Numbered from the stretch's first letter, positions 10,228-19,956 are shown. The stretch: 33,447 nucleotides of DNA from Sulfuritalea sp. (GCF_017302275.1 NZ_JAFLDR010000042.1:1-33447), one strand, 5' to 3'. Notes: a model not told the origin generated them from the sequence alone. Program-made: numbers and translations.

Positions 10228-11582
10228 AAACCCCCGAACTGCTGGCTCCGGCCGGTTCGCTCCTGATGGCGCGCACGGCGCTGGACTTTGGCGCCGACGC
10301 GATCTACGCCGGCCAGCCGCGTTACAGCCTGCGCGTGCGCAACAACGATTTCGGCACGCTCGACAACCTCGCCGCCGGGATCGAAGCCACGCATGCGCGC
10401 GGCGGCAGGTTCTACCTGGTCAGCAACATCCTGCCGCACAACGCCAAGCTCAAGACCTATCTCGAGGACATGGCGCCGGTGATGGCGCTCAAGCCCGATG
10501 CGCTGATCATGGCCGATCCCGGCCTGATGCTGATGATCCGCGAACGCTGGCCCGAGATGCCCATCCACCTGTCGGTGCAGGCCAACACGGTGAACCACGC
10601 GGCCGTGAAGTTCTGGCGCAGCACCGGCGTGACGCGGGTGATCCTGTCGCGCGAACTCTCGCTCGACGAAGTCGCCGAGATCCGCCAGGAATGCCCGGAC
10701 ACCGAGCTCGAAGTCTTCGTGCACGGCGCGCTGTGCATTGCCTACTCGGGGCGCTGCCTGCTCTCGGGCTACTTCAACCATCGCGACCCGAACCAGGGCA
10801 GTTGCACCAATTCCTGCCGCTGGGATTACAAGGTCCATGAGGGCGTCGAGGATGCCAGCGGCGATGTCGACCTGGCCCAGCCGCGCCCGGTCGCCGTGTC
10901 GCCAGCGCCGACTCTTGCGAGTGCCGCGCCCGGCAAGCTGCGCCGCCCGGGCGCCTGGCTGATCGAGGAACGCGAGCGCCCCGGCGAGTACATGCCGATC
11001 GAGGAGGACGAGCACGGCAGCTACATCCTCAACTCGAAAGACCTGCGCGCCATCGAATACGTGGCGAGGCTGGCGGAAATCGGCGTCGATTCGCTGAAGA
11101 TCGAGGGCCGCACCAAGTCGCCCTACTATGTCGCGCGCTCCTGCCAGAGCTACCGCCAGGCGATAGCTGACGCCGTCGCCGGCCGGCCCTTCGACGCGCG
11201 CCTGATCGGCCAGCTAGACGGCCTCGCCAATCGAGGCTACACCCCCGGCTTCTACGAGCGCCGGCCCGACCGCGACTACCAGAACTACCTGCGCGGCAGC
11301 TCCGAATCCAGCCGCAGCCAGTATGTCGGCGACGTCACCGGCTACGACGCCGAGGGGCTGGCCGAGATCGCGGTGAAGAACCGCTTCGCCGTCGGCGACC
11401 GCCTCGAAATTGTGCGGCCCGAGGGCAACCTGGAAGTCGTCATCGAGGCCATGCGCAACGCCGAAGGCGCGCCGACAGCCGTCGCCCCGGGCAGCGGCCA
11501 CCACGTACGCATCGCCTTGCCTCCGGGCTGCGAAGGCGCCTTCGTCGCCCGCTTCCATGCCGCAACGGAAGCCGCCGGATGA
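10224..11582 (+). CDS. trhP: tRNA 5-hydroxyuridine synthase TrhP (YegQ), U32 family
   Basis: The GTG at 10224 overlaps the preceding stop (GTGA) and starts KTPELLAPAGSLLMARTALDFGADAIYAG, the conserved U32 N-terminus. The protein has 452 residues. Cysteines 171, 178, 194 and 198 lie in CIAYSGRC and GSCTNSC and should hold an iron-sulfur cluster. SLKIEGRTKSPYYVA is also diagnostic. In E. coli YegQ/TrhP hydroxylates U34 of several tRNAs using prephenate as oxygen source. Residues 223-231 (AVSPAPTLA) are encoded by a dispersed-repeat copy. They fall in a variable stretch between the cysteine region and AWLIEERERPGEYM. The next gene overlaps by four bases (ATGA). Confidence 0.9.
   Translation: MKTPELLAPAGSLLMARTALDFGADAIYAGQPRYSLRVRNNDFGTLDNLAAGIEATHARGGRFYLVSNILPHNAKLKTYLEDMAPVMALKPDALIMADPGLMLMIRERWPEMPIHLSVQANTVNHAAVKFWRSTGVTRVILSRELSLDEVAEIRQECPDTELEVFVHGALCIAYSGRCLLSGYFNHRDPNQGSCTNSCRWDYKVHEGVEDASGDVDLAQPRPVAVSPAPTLASAAPGKLRRPGAWLIEERERPGEYMPIEEDEHGSYILNSKDLRAIEYVARLAEIGVDSLKIEGRTKSPYYVARSCQSYRQAIADAVAGRPFDARLIGQLDGLANRGYTPGFYERRPDRDYQNYLRGSSESSRSQYVGDVTGYDAEGLAEIAVKNRFAVGDRLEIVRPEGNLEVVIEAMRNAEGAPTAVAPGSGHHVRIALPPGCEGAFVARFHAATEAAG
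10892..10916 (+). repeat. Dispersed 25-bp repeat, copy c (in trhP)
   Basis: CGCCGTGTC followed by the core GCCAGCGCCGACTCTT, in sense orientation. It encodes AVSPAPTL in the variable linker of TrhP. Confidence 0.75.
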
Positions 11583-11851
11583 GCGGGCTGCACGAAATCC
11601 GCATCCCGATCTATCCCGAGTGCTGGGAGACCTGCGGCTCCTGTGCCCAGGGCGACATCACGGTCTGGGAAATCCTGGTCAAGCCCGGCGACACGGTGAA
11701 CTTCGACGACAACGTGATCACCCTGGAAACCGGCAAGGTCGCGCTCGACATCCAGTCGCCGCACGCCGGCACTGTGGCCGAGGTCTTCGTCGAGGAAGGC
11801 CAGCATGTCGCCGAGGGCACGCTGGTGATGAGCATAGACACCGGCGACTAG
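11579..11851 (+). CDS. Small stand-alone lipoyl/biotinyl-domain protein with a Cys cluster
   Basis: This 90-residue protein is almost entirely one biotin/lipoyl-attachment domain. ITVWEILVKPGDTVNFDDNV is followed by ITLETGKVALDI, with acceptor-position lysine K53, then SPHAGTVAEVFVEEGQHVAEGTLVMSI. Unusually, its first strand region carries three cysteines in ECWETCGSC (C15, C19, C22), absent from normal E2 lipoyl domains. The start overlaps the trhP stop by ATGA, so the two are translationally coupled. A link to U32-dependent hydroxylation or sulfur/redox chemistry is only a guess. Whether K53 is lipoylated or biotinylated cannot be told. A diverged copy of its last 13 codons occurs at 17265-17309, beyond the inserted island. 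Confidence 0.8.
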   Translation: MSGLHEIRIPIYPECWETCGSCAQGDITVWEILVKPGDTVNFDDNVITLETGKVALDIQSPHAGTVAEVFVEEGQHVAEGTLVMSIDTGD

Positions 11852-11873
11852 GGCTGAGTGGAGCTTCGGTGAC

Positions 11874-11902
11874 TTGACCCCAATCCTTAGCCGTATTAAT
11901 AT
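11874..11902 (+). promoter_or_regulatory. Sigma-70-like promoter of the island operon
   Basis: TTGACC at 11874-11879 and TAATAT at 11897-11902 are separated by 17 bases. They lie in an AT-rich leader 31 bases ahead of the ATPase start. It is the clearest vegetative-type promoter in the window and would let the island be expressed independently of the lipoyl gene. Confidence 0.55.
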
Positions 11903-11932
11903 TGCGCGCAAATTAACTCACATTTTTAATAA

Positions 11933-13201
11933 ATGAAAGACAATGGGTTCGAACGAATTTACATAGAAGACTTGCTGCGCCGACTCCGCGAGCCTGTCCG
12001 GCGCATGACCATTGTCGCCGGACCGCGTCAGGTCGGGAAGACAACCTTGGTCCAGCAAGCTCTGGCAAGGCTCAATGCAGAAAAGCCCGTCCGTTTCTTC
12101 GCCACCGATCAGGCGATCGCGCCCCGTACCGGCCCCCGCACCCAGTCCGAGGATACTGTCGACGACATCATCGTCGCCAATGCTGCATCGCTCGCTCGCG
12201 TCTGGCAGGCGGCCCGCGCCGCGGCCCAGGGTTCCAAAAAGGGCTACGTCCTGGTTCTTGACGAAATCCAGAAGGTTCCGCGCTGGTCTGAAATCGTCAA
12301 AGGTCTGTGGGATGCCGACCGGGCCGAGAACCTCGATATGCACGTGGTTTTGTTGGGATCCTCGCCACTACTGGTCCAGCGAGGCCTGAGCGAAAGCCTG
12401 ACCGGTCGCTACGACCTGATCCATCTCGGCCATTGGTCGTTCCAGGAAATGCAGGAGGCCTTCAATCTTTCGCTGGAGGAATTCATTTACTTTGGCGGTT
12501 ACCCGGGCAGCGCGGACCTCATCCGGAATGAAAGCGAATGGCGCCACTATGTGCGCTACAGCCTCGTCGAACCAAGCATCGAGAAGGATGTGTTCGCGCT
12601 CAACCGCGTCGACAAGAAGTTCCTGCTCAAGCAGTTGTTCCGCCTCGGCTGCGACTACTCCGGCCAGGTGTTCACCTATTCCAAGATGGCCGAGAACCTC
12701 CGTGACTCGGGCGACAAGGCCCATACCAACACCATTGCCGATTACCTGGAACTGCTGGCCCAGGCTGGACTGCTGGCCGGCCTGCAGATGTTCTCGGCCA
12801 ATCGTCTGCGCCTGCGCGCCTCGCCGCCCAAGCTCAACGTCCTCAACACTGCACTCATGTCCGTGGAAACCGACTACAGCTTTGCCGAGGCAAGAGCCGA
12901 CCGCAGCCATTGGGGCCGCCTTACAGAAAGCTCTGTCGGCGCGCACCTCTACAACGCCGGCATGGCCGACGACTGCCGTCTGCACTACTGGCGCAAGAGC
13001 CCCCATGAAGTCGATTTCGTCCTGACGCGCGGTCGCCGAATTCTCGCCATCGAGGTCAAGAGCGGCAGGCCACCCAACCACAGCCGGGGAATGGACGCCT
13101 TCGTCGCGGCCTATCCAGGCAGCAAGACCCTGGTCGTCGGCGAGGGTGGCATCGCGCTGGCGGAATTCCTTTCCCACCCTGCCGCCCATTGGCTGGAATG
13201 A
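11933..13201 (+). CDS. AAA-family ATPase with C-terminal DUF4143 (restriction-endonuclease-like) domain
   Basis: The protein has 422 residues. The N-terminal AAA_14-type ATPase shows Walker A GPRQVGKT (30-37), Walker B VLVLDEIQK (D110, E111) and a sensor block VVLLGSSPLLVQRG. A helical region leads to the DUF4143 C-terminus, where EVDFVLTRGRRILAIEVKSG has a D361...E374-V-K376 arrangement like PD-(D/E)XK folds. Proteins of this family are widespread and mostly uncharacterised. Their role is unknown. Here the last codons overlap the start of the NACHT-nuclease gene (ATGA at 13198-13201), so the two products are made together and probably act together. It is the first gene of the inserted island. 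A solitary accessory ATPase with no link to the neighbour cannot be excluded. Confidence 0.85.
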   Translation: MKDNGFERIYIEDLLRRLREPVRRMTIVAGPRQVGKTTLVQQALARLNAEKPVRFFATDQAIAPRTGPRTQSEDTVDDIIVANAASLARVWQAARAAAQGSKKGYVLVLDEIQKVPRWSEIVKGLWDADRAENLDMHVVLLGSSPLLVQRGLSESLTGRYDLIHLGHWSFQEMQEAFNLSLEEFIYFGGYPGSADLIRNESEWRHYVRYSLVEPSIEKDVFALNRVDKKFLLKQLFRLGCDYSGQVFTYSKMAENLRDSGDKAHTNTIADYLELLAQAGLLAGLQMFSANRLRLRASPPKLNVLNTALMSVETDYSFAEARADRSHWGRLTESSVGAHLYNAGMADDCRLHYWRKSPHEVDFVLTRGRRILAIEVKSGRPPNHSRGMDAFVAAYPGSKTLVVGEGGIALAEFLSHPAAHWLE

Positions 13202-16200
13202 GCCTCGAATTGCACATTCCGCGCCGCTGCCGCGAGGAGCGAAGGGAGCGCCAGGCGGACCAGGAACACGAGGAACCGGCCTCGCTGGCCGCGTTCCGCC
13301 AGAGCCATGCGTATGTGCTGCTTGGAGAACCCGGCGCGGGCAAGTCAACGAGCTTTACCGAAGAAGCCCGCCAAGCCGGTTGCATGCTGGTTCGCGCCCG
13401 CGAACTCCTGCGCCGCGACAACCTGGACGCATGGAAAGGGAAGACTCTTTTCATCGACGGGCTCGACGAAATGCGTGCCGGCGGCGGCGGCCGCGGCCTG
13501 CCCATCGACGCGATCAGCCGCCAACTGGAACGACTCGGCAACCCCGCGTTTCGCCTCTCCTGCCGCGAGGCGGACTGGCTTGGCACGGCGGACCGCGAAG
13601 CCTTGGGCAGTTGGACTGGCGGCGGACTGATCGTTCTCCATCTCGACCCGCTCGACGGGGATGAGATACGTCGCCTGGCCAGTGCGTGGCTGGAAAAGCC
13701 AGCCGATGAGTTCCTCGAACATGTGCACAACACAGGATTCAGCGAACTTCTGGGAAATCCGCAAAACCTGAAGTTGCTCGTGGAAGCCTTCAAGGGCAAT
13801 GTGTGGCCCAAGAGCCGCAAGGAATGCTTCGAGCTCGCCTGTTCGCGCATGGCGGCGGAACAAGACGCCAAGCACCAGCTCGCCTTGGGAGAGAAACTCC
13901 CGCCGGTCGAGGCCCTGCTGGATGCCGCCGGTTTTATTTGCGTGATGCTGCTGCTCACCGACAAGTCAGGCATCGCGTCGATCCCGGCCGAATCCGACGA
14001 GAGCCATCCGCCGCTTTCCGAAATCCTGCCACCCGATCCCCTCCCACTCGATCTGGCGCTACGCTCACGGCTATTCGAGGAAGACGGCGAACTTAGGCGC
14101 AGACCCGCACACCGCAGTGTCGCCGAGTTCCTCGCCGCCAGATACCTTGCGGGCCGCATTCGCGACGGCAAGCTTTCCCGGCGACGGGTTCTCGCCTTGC
14201 TCGCGGCCGACGACGGCAAACCGGTCACCGGCCTGCGCGGACTCTGGGCCTGGCTCGCCGCCCTTCTTGACGGAACGACCCGGCGAGAAATGATCATCAG
14301 CGATCCGGTCGCGGTCATGCTGTACGGCGATGTGCGCGCCATGGCTCCGGAAGACAAACGCGCCCTGCTCGATGCCCTGGGTGAGGCCGCCCGGCGCTAC
14401 CCGTGGGTCCTGGGCGGCCATTGGCGCCGAGCGCCCATGGGCGCCCTGGCCACGGTGGACATGGCGGAGACCCTGCGCAACATCCTCAACGATAGTAGCC
14501 GCGAAGAGCACGACCAAGCCGTTGCTGACTGCGTGGTGCAGGCCCTTCGTCACGGCGATCCGATACCCGTCCTGGCCGGGACGCTGGAGACGGTCGTCAG
14601 GGACGACAGCCGCTGGCGAAAGATCAGGATCGCCGCCCTCGAAGCATGGCTTCGCGCGCTCCAATTGGAGGATGGAAGTGGAAGCACCTTCGGCATGGCG
14701 TTGCTTGACGATGCAAGAACCGGCGCAGTCACCGATCCCGACGACGAACTGGCGGGGCTGCTTCTGGAGGCGCTCTATCCGCGCTTGCTGCCGCCCGACA
14801 CAGTATTCGAGTACCTTCATGCCCCGAAACAAGAGAACTTCATCGGGTCGTATCGGATGTTCTGGTCCGAGGACTTCCTGAAACGAACACCCGACGAAGC
14901 ATTGCCGATGCTGCTGGACCAGATGGCCGCGCGACCGGAACTGCGATTGCCCGTCGACTATTGGCATCCGCTGTCGGAGCTGATCCCCGACCTGTTGCTC
15001 AAGGGCCTGCAAACCCATGGCGAAACCGTGACAGGCGAGCGCCTGCACGATTGGCTGGGCATCGGCCTCGATGAGCACGGATCGCAAATGGAGGATGGGC
15101 GAAAGAAAATCACCGCCTGGCTGTCCGCCCATCCGCAAGCCTGCAAACAGGTGTTGTCCATCAGCCTGGACCGCGCAGCCCAAAAGGAGACCTTCTACAT
15201 TTTCGAATGGACGCGGCGGCTCTACGATGCCGCGGTACCGCCAGACTGGGGTCGGTGGCTGCTGTCCCAGGCGGAGCGCACCGAACGCGACGACATCGCC
15301 AGGGAAATCTTCCAGCAAGCCGTGGCAACCCTTTGGCGCGGCGCAGGAAACGACGGCATGTCGTTGGACATGCTCATCGATTGGTGCGAACGGCGCCCCC
15401 GGTTCCGCCCGTGGCTGGATGCCATGCTCGTTTGGGAACTCAGGGAAGACCATTGGGACGACGTGCGTTTTGGCTTGGAGAGGAAAGAAAAGCGCCGACG
15501 GAACCTGCGCGAGTGGCTTGCCTACTTCCGTTCCCACCAGGCCGCCCTGCGCGCCGGCGGTGGGCCGCCGAATGCCCTGGATGCCCTCGCCTCGGCGTAC
15601 CTCGGTTATTGGACGGACACGCGCGGAGATACCCCGCGCGAAAGACTGGCGGTCTTGCTCGACAAGGACGCCAACCTCATGGCGGACGCACTGACCGGCC
15701 TGCGCCTCGCACCCCGGCGCCCCGATCTACCGGATGCGGCAGAGGTCTTTCGCCTCGCGACCGCCAACCAACGCCATCTGCTTGCTTTTCCCTGCCTCGT
15801 CAGCGCCATGGAAGCGCCCGAAGAGATTCAGCTCCTCCCCGATGAAACGTTGAAGACGCTGGTGGCCATGTATTTCACCCATGGCTATGACAAGCCCGCC
15901 CCCTGGCTGACCAATCTGAAGCACACCAGGCCGGCGCTCGTCACCGAGGTCCTGATCGGCCACGTCCTGCCTGCACTCAAGGGCGGCGTTGCACAACCCG
16001 CGGGAATCCACGACTTAAGGAATGAGGAGGAATCGAAAGAAATTGCCTCGCAGGCGCTGCCGAGGCTGCTGGAAGGTTTTCCGCTGCGTGCCAAACAGGA
16101 GCAATTCCATAGCCTTGAAATCCTGCTCAAGGCAGGCATGCGGCATCTTCCGGAAACCGACTTCCTGAAGCTCACCGATGCGCGCCTGGGGAAAAAGAGC

Positions 16201-17241
16201 CTCGAAGATGCCCAGAGGACACTGTGGCTTGCGGCCGGCTTTCTGATTCAGCCCGGTCGCTACCAAGAGTCGCTCGCCGCCCATGTCGGCAGGAACCAGA
16301 CCCGCATCGCCTTGCTTTCCGGCTTTCTGCCGGACCGGGGTGAACGGTGGCCGTTTGCGCGCCCTCTGCCGGTCACGGCCCTGGCGTGGCTGATTGGCCT
16401 GATCGGCGCGCATACCGCTCCCTACGGGATCAAGAACGGCACATACCACGTCACCGATGCCATGAGTCGTGCCGACTTGATCGAATCGCTGATCGGCCTG
16501 CTGGGCGCGAGACCCGAGCTTGAGGCGGGTATCGCGCTTGAGGAACTATCCTCACAGGCACGACTGGCGCCGTGGCGCAACTCGCTGCGCCACGCGGCCC
16601 ACAGCCAGGAGACCGTCCGCCGCGAAGCGGGATTCCGCCATCCGGCAATTGGCGAAATCCTTGACGCGCTGCGAGGCGGCGCACCCGCCGGACCGGGCGA
16701 CCTGGCGGCGCTGACGCTGGAACACCTGGATGAACTCGTTAAGCATGTCCGCGACGGGGCGAGCAATACGTATCGATTCTTCTGGGATTCCCATCCGGAC
16801 AAGACCAGAACCTCGAAAATCGAAAACGAGTGTCGCAACATCCTGAAGGATCTCCTGGAACCACGCCTCCTGTCCCATCGCGCATACATCGACAAGGAAG
16901 CTGATTTCGTCGACGACAAGCGCTCCGATCTTGGCGTGAGGTTCAATGGCTGGCGCCTACCCATAGAGATCAAGAAAGACAGCTACAGGGAAAAGGGCAG
17001 GGACGTCTGGAACGCACTGCGTTTGCAGTTGATCGACCAATACCTGCGTGGTCCGGACACCGGCGGATATGGCATCTACGTCGTGTTTTGGTTCGGCGAA
17101 AAAAAAGCAATGCCGTCCTCGCCTGCTGGTCGCAAGCCCGGCAATGCTGCCGACCTGGAAGCGCAACTCACCGAACTGCTCGAACCAGCGGAACGCCATC
17201 GCGTCAGCGTTCGGGTCATCGACTGCGCATGGCCGCAATAG
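13198..17241 (+). CDS. NACHT-like STAND NTPase with C-terminal PD-(D/E)XK nuclease domain, candidate antiphage protein
   Basis: The ATG at 13198 overlaps the previous stop and gives 1,347 residues. A TTG nine bases earlier is less likely. The N-terminal NTPase has Walker A GEPGAGKS (43-50), Walker B LFIDGLDEM (D87, D90, E91), a FRLSCREADW sensor strand, and HRSVAEFLAARYLAGRI near 305, the signature that closes NACHT modules. About 850 residues of helical, repeat-like sequence follow and could be the sensor. The C-terminus contains SDLGVRFNGWRLPIEIKKDSY. D1244, E1257 and K1259 fit a PD-(D/E)XK nuclease, followed by LQLIDQYLRG. Family knowledge: NACHT/STAND ATPases in bacteria sense phage products and trigger an effector. 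Here the effector would be the C-terminal nuclease. Target and trigger are unknown. Confidence 0.82.
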   Translation: MSLELHIPRRCREERRERQADQEHEEPASLAAFRQSHAYVLLGEPGAGKSTSFTEEARQAGCMLVRARELLRRDNLDAWKGKTLFIDGLDEMRAGGGGRGLPIDAISRQLERLGNPAFRLSCREADWLGTADREALGSWTGGGLIVLHLDPLDGDEIRRLASAWLEKPADEFLEHVHNTGFSELLGNPQNLKLLVEAFKGNVWPKSRKECFELACSRMAAEQDAKHQLALGEKLPPVEALLDAAGFICVMLLLTDKSGIASIPAESDESHPPLSEILPPDPLPLDLALRSRLFEEDGELRRRPAHRSVAEFLAARYLAGRIRDGKLSRRRVLALLAADDGKPVTGLRGLWAWLAALLDGTTRREMIISDPVAVMLYGDVRAMAPEDKRALLDALGEAARRYPWVLGGHWRRAPMGALATVDMAETLRNILNDSSREEHDQAVADCVVQALRHGDPIPVLAGTLETVVRDDSRWRKIRIAALEAWLRALQLEDGSGSTFGMALLDDARTGAVTDPDDELAGLLLEALYPRLLPPDTVFEYLHAPKQENFIGSYRMFWSEDFLKRTPDEALPMLLDQMAARPELRLPVDYWHPLSELIPDLLLKGLQTHGETVTGERLHDWLGIGLDEHGSQMEDGRKKITAWLSAHPQACKQVLSISLDRAAQKETFYIFEWTRRLYDAAVPPDWGRWLLSQAERTERDDIAREIFQQAVATLWRGAGNDGMSLDMLIDWCERRPRFRPWLDAMLVWELREDHWDDVRFGLERKEKRRRNLREWLAYFRSHQAALRAGGGPPNALDALASAYLGYWTDTRGDTPRERLAVLLDKDANLMADALTGLRLAPRRPDLPDAAEVFRLATANQRHLLAFPCLVSAMEAPEEIQLLPDETLKTLVAMYFTHGYDKPAPWLTNLKHTRPALVTEVLIGHVLPALKGGVAQPAGIHDLRNEEESKEIASQALPRLLEGFPLRAKQEQFHSLEILLKAGMRHLPETDFLKLTDARLGKKSLEDAQRTLWLAAGFLIQPGRYQESLAAHVGRNQTRIALLSGFLPDRGERWPFARPLPVTALAWLIGLIGAHTAPYGIKNGTYHVTDAMSRADLIESLIGLLGARPELEAGIALEELSSQARLAPWRNSLRHAAHSQETVRREAGFRHPAIGEILDALRGGAPAGPGDLAALTLEHLDELVKHVRDGASNTYRFFWDSHPDKTRTSKIENECRNILKDLLEPRLLSHRAYIDKEADFVDDKRSDLGVRFNGWRLPIEIKKDSYREKGRDVWNALRLQLIDQYLRGPDTGGYGIYVVFWFGEKKAMPSSPAGRKPGNAADLEAQLTELLEPAERHRVSVRVIDCAWPQ

Positions 17242-17264
17242 TCCACGGTCACCGCAATGCAAAA

Positions 17265-17309
17265 TGGGTCGCCGAGGGTGCGCTGCTGATGACCATCGCC
17301 ACCGATTGA
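17265..17309 (+). pseudogene. Remnant 3' end of a lipoyl-domain gene
   Basis: Reading from TGG at 17265 gives WVAEGALLMTIATD and a TGA stop. This parallels HVAEGTLVMSIDTGD at the end of the intact gene at 11579-11851. Similarity fades upstream of 17265, where the NACHT gene and a short spacer begin. I read it as the displaced original (or replaced) end of the lipoyl gene after island insertion. Confidence 0.6.
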
Positions 17310-17334
17310 CGCGCATTAGGCATGCGCGTAAGCT
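17306..17334 (+). promoter_or_regulatory. ccdAB promoter with overlapping operator
   Basis: TTGACG (17306-17311) and a weak -10 TAAGCT (17329-17334) are 17 bases apart. Between them lies the inverted repeat GCGCAT-5-ATGCGC (17311-17327), placed as expected for an autoregulating toxin-antitoxin operator. The -35 box overlaps the stop codon of the lipoyl-gene remnant. Confidence 0.5.
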
Positions 17335-17362
17335 GCGCGCACCAAATATGCGGAGAACCGCC

Positions 17363-17602
17363 ATGAGCACCGCCAAGAAAGCCGCCAACCTGACCGTGCG
17401 CGCCGACCTGCTGGAAGAGGCCCGCGCGCGCAAGATCAACCTGTCGCAGACGCTGGAAACTGCGCTAGCCGCCGAGTTGAAAAAGCAGCGCGAAGCGGAG
17501 TGGCTGGAGCAGAACAAGGCCGCGATCGAGGCCTACAACCGCCATGTTGAGAAGCACGGTCTGTTCTCCGACCGCTACCGCACGTTCATGCGCGAAGACT
17601 GA
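17363..17602 (+). CDS. ccdA: CcdA-family antitoxin
   Basis: The ATG at 17363, preceded by GGAGAA, gives 79 residues. The N-terminal half (KKAANLTVRADLLEEARARKINLSQTLETAL) is the ribbon-helix-helix DNA-binding domain of CcdA-like antitoxins. The C-terminal half ends EKHGLFSDRYRTFMRED, the toxin-neutralising tail. It should bind CcdB and, with it, repress the operon through the inverted repeat upstream. ccdB follows after 14 bases. The pair lies directly beyond the inserted island and may have been there before it. Confidence 0.9.
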   Translation: MSTAKKAANLTVRADLLEEARARKINLSQTLETALAAELKKQREAEWLEQNKAAIEAYNRHVEKHGLFSDRYRTFMRED

Positions 17603-17616
17603 GCGCCGAGGCTCCA

Positions 17617-17934
17617 ATGGCCCACCTCGACGTCTATCGCAACCCGGATCGAACCACGTCCACCCTTATCCCCTATGTACTCGACGTGCAAAGCAGCCTG
17701 CTCGGCAGCCTGCCAGGAAGCGTGGTCATTCCCTTGGCACGGCCCGAAACGGTCGGAACCTTGCCCATCCTGCGACTCAATCCGCAGGTTAGCGTGGAGG
17801 GCAAGAAGCTGATCGCCTTGACTCAAGACCTGACACCCGTGCCGCGCCGCCTGCTCAAAAAATCCGTCGCCAACCTTTCACCCCAGCGCGAGGAAATCCT
17901 CGCCGCGCTGGATTTCCTTTTCACCGGTTTCTGA
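17617..17934 (+). CDS. ccdB: CcdB-family toxin
   Basis: This 105-residue protein starts MAHLDVYRNPDRTTSTLIPYVLDVQSSLLGSL and includes VVIPLARP and LNPQVSVEGKKLIALTQDLTPVP, all typical of CcdB. It ends with the usual ALDFLFTGF-type helix. CcdB poisons DNA gyrase by trapping its cleavage complex unless CcdA binds it. The C-terminal residues, important for gyrase poisoning in the F-plasmid toxin, appear intact. The gene looks functional. It is 22 bases upstream of ettA but there is no reason to link their functions. Confidence 0.92.
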   Translation: MAHLDVYRNPDRTTSTLIPYVLDVQSSLLGSLPGSVVIPLARPETVGTLPILRLNPQVSVEGKKLIALTQDLTPVPRRLLKKSVANLSPQREEILAALDFLFTGF

Positions 17935-17956
17935 ACCACTCCATCCCGAAAGCACC

Positions 17957-19621
<1,665 letters not shown>

Positions 19622-19680
19622 CGCGAACCACGTCGCGGCCTGCTCCGGTCGTGGCGCGGGAACCCACGGGAGAGAAGGCC

Positions 19681-19926
19681 ATGCTCGATGAAAACACCAT
19701 CGCACTGCTGGGCCAGCTCGGCATCGGCCGCGCTGCCGCGGAAGCGGCGGCGTACTGGCTGATCATTCTCACGGTGCTGTCGGTGGCGGCGGCCATCCCT
19801 ACGGTGATGGTGGCACGCAAGAAGGGACGCTCGACCCTCGCCTGGCTGCTTCTTGCGCTATCGATTCCCGTCCTGCCCCTGCTGCTGGTCTGGCTACTGC
19901 CCGGCCGGCCCGGGCGGCCTCGCTAG
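19681..19926 (+). CDS. Small two-helix membrane protein of unknown function
   Basis: The ATG at 19681 follows GGGAGAGAAGG, a strong ribosome-binding site, and gives 81 residues. After an N-terminal stretch with an amphipathic look (LDENTIALLGQLGIGRAAAEAA) there are two predicted membrane helices: about residues 24-43 (AYWLIILTVLSVAAAIPTVM) and 53-73 (LAWLLLALSIPVLPLLLVWLL). A short basic loop ARKKGRST lies between them and a basic tail RPGRPR follows. The arrangement suggests a hairpin with both ends on the same side. I do not recognise the family. It lies between ettA and a small unknown gene in the same direction. Confidence 0.65.
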   Translation: MLDENTIALLGQLGIGRAAAEAAAYWLIILTVLSVAAAIPTVMVARKKGRSTLAWLLLALSIPVLPLLLVWLLPGRPGRPR

Positions 19927-19956
19927 CTCCTCGATCCGGACCGCGGCGGCGCAGGC

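Larger units (their letters stand above)
11852..17264 (+). mobile_element. Inserted two-gene defence island
   Basis: The segment begins right after the lipoyl gene stop and ends where a second, diverged copy of that gene's 3' end begins (17265-17309). Between 11807-11843 and 17268-17304 I count 31 of 37 identical bases. The upstream leader (11887-11932) is strikingly AT-rich against GC-rich surroundings. Cargo is an AAA/DUF4143 gene coupled to a NACHT-nuclease gene. No integrase or transposase is visible, so how it moved is unknown. Confidence 0.6.

Noticed and set aside
11867-17254. A 7-bp inverted repeat (CGGTGAC at 11867-11873, GTCACCG at 17248-17254) near the two island ends
   Set aside because: Too short to distinguish from chance, and not placed exactly at the boundaries. 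There is no transposase to use it.
19622-19660. Possible ettA terminator hairpin (CCACG...CGTGG)
   Set aside because: The stem is short with a 17-base loop and no T-tract follows, so an intrinsic terminator cannot be supported.
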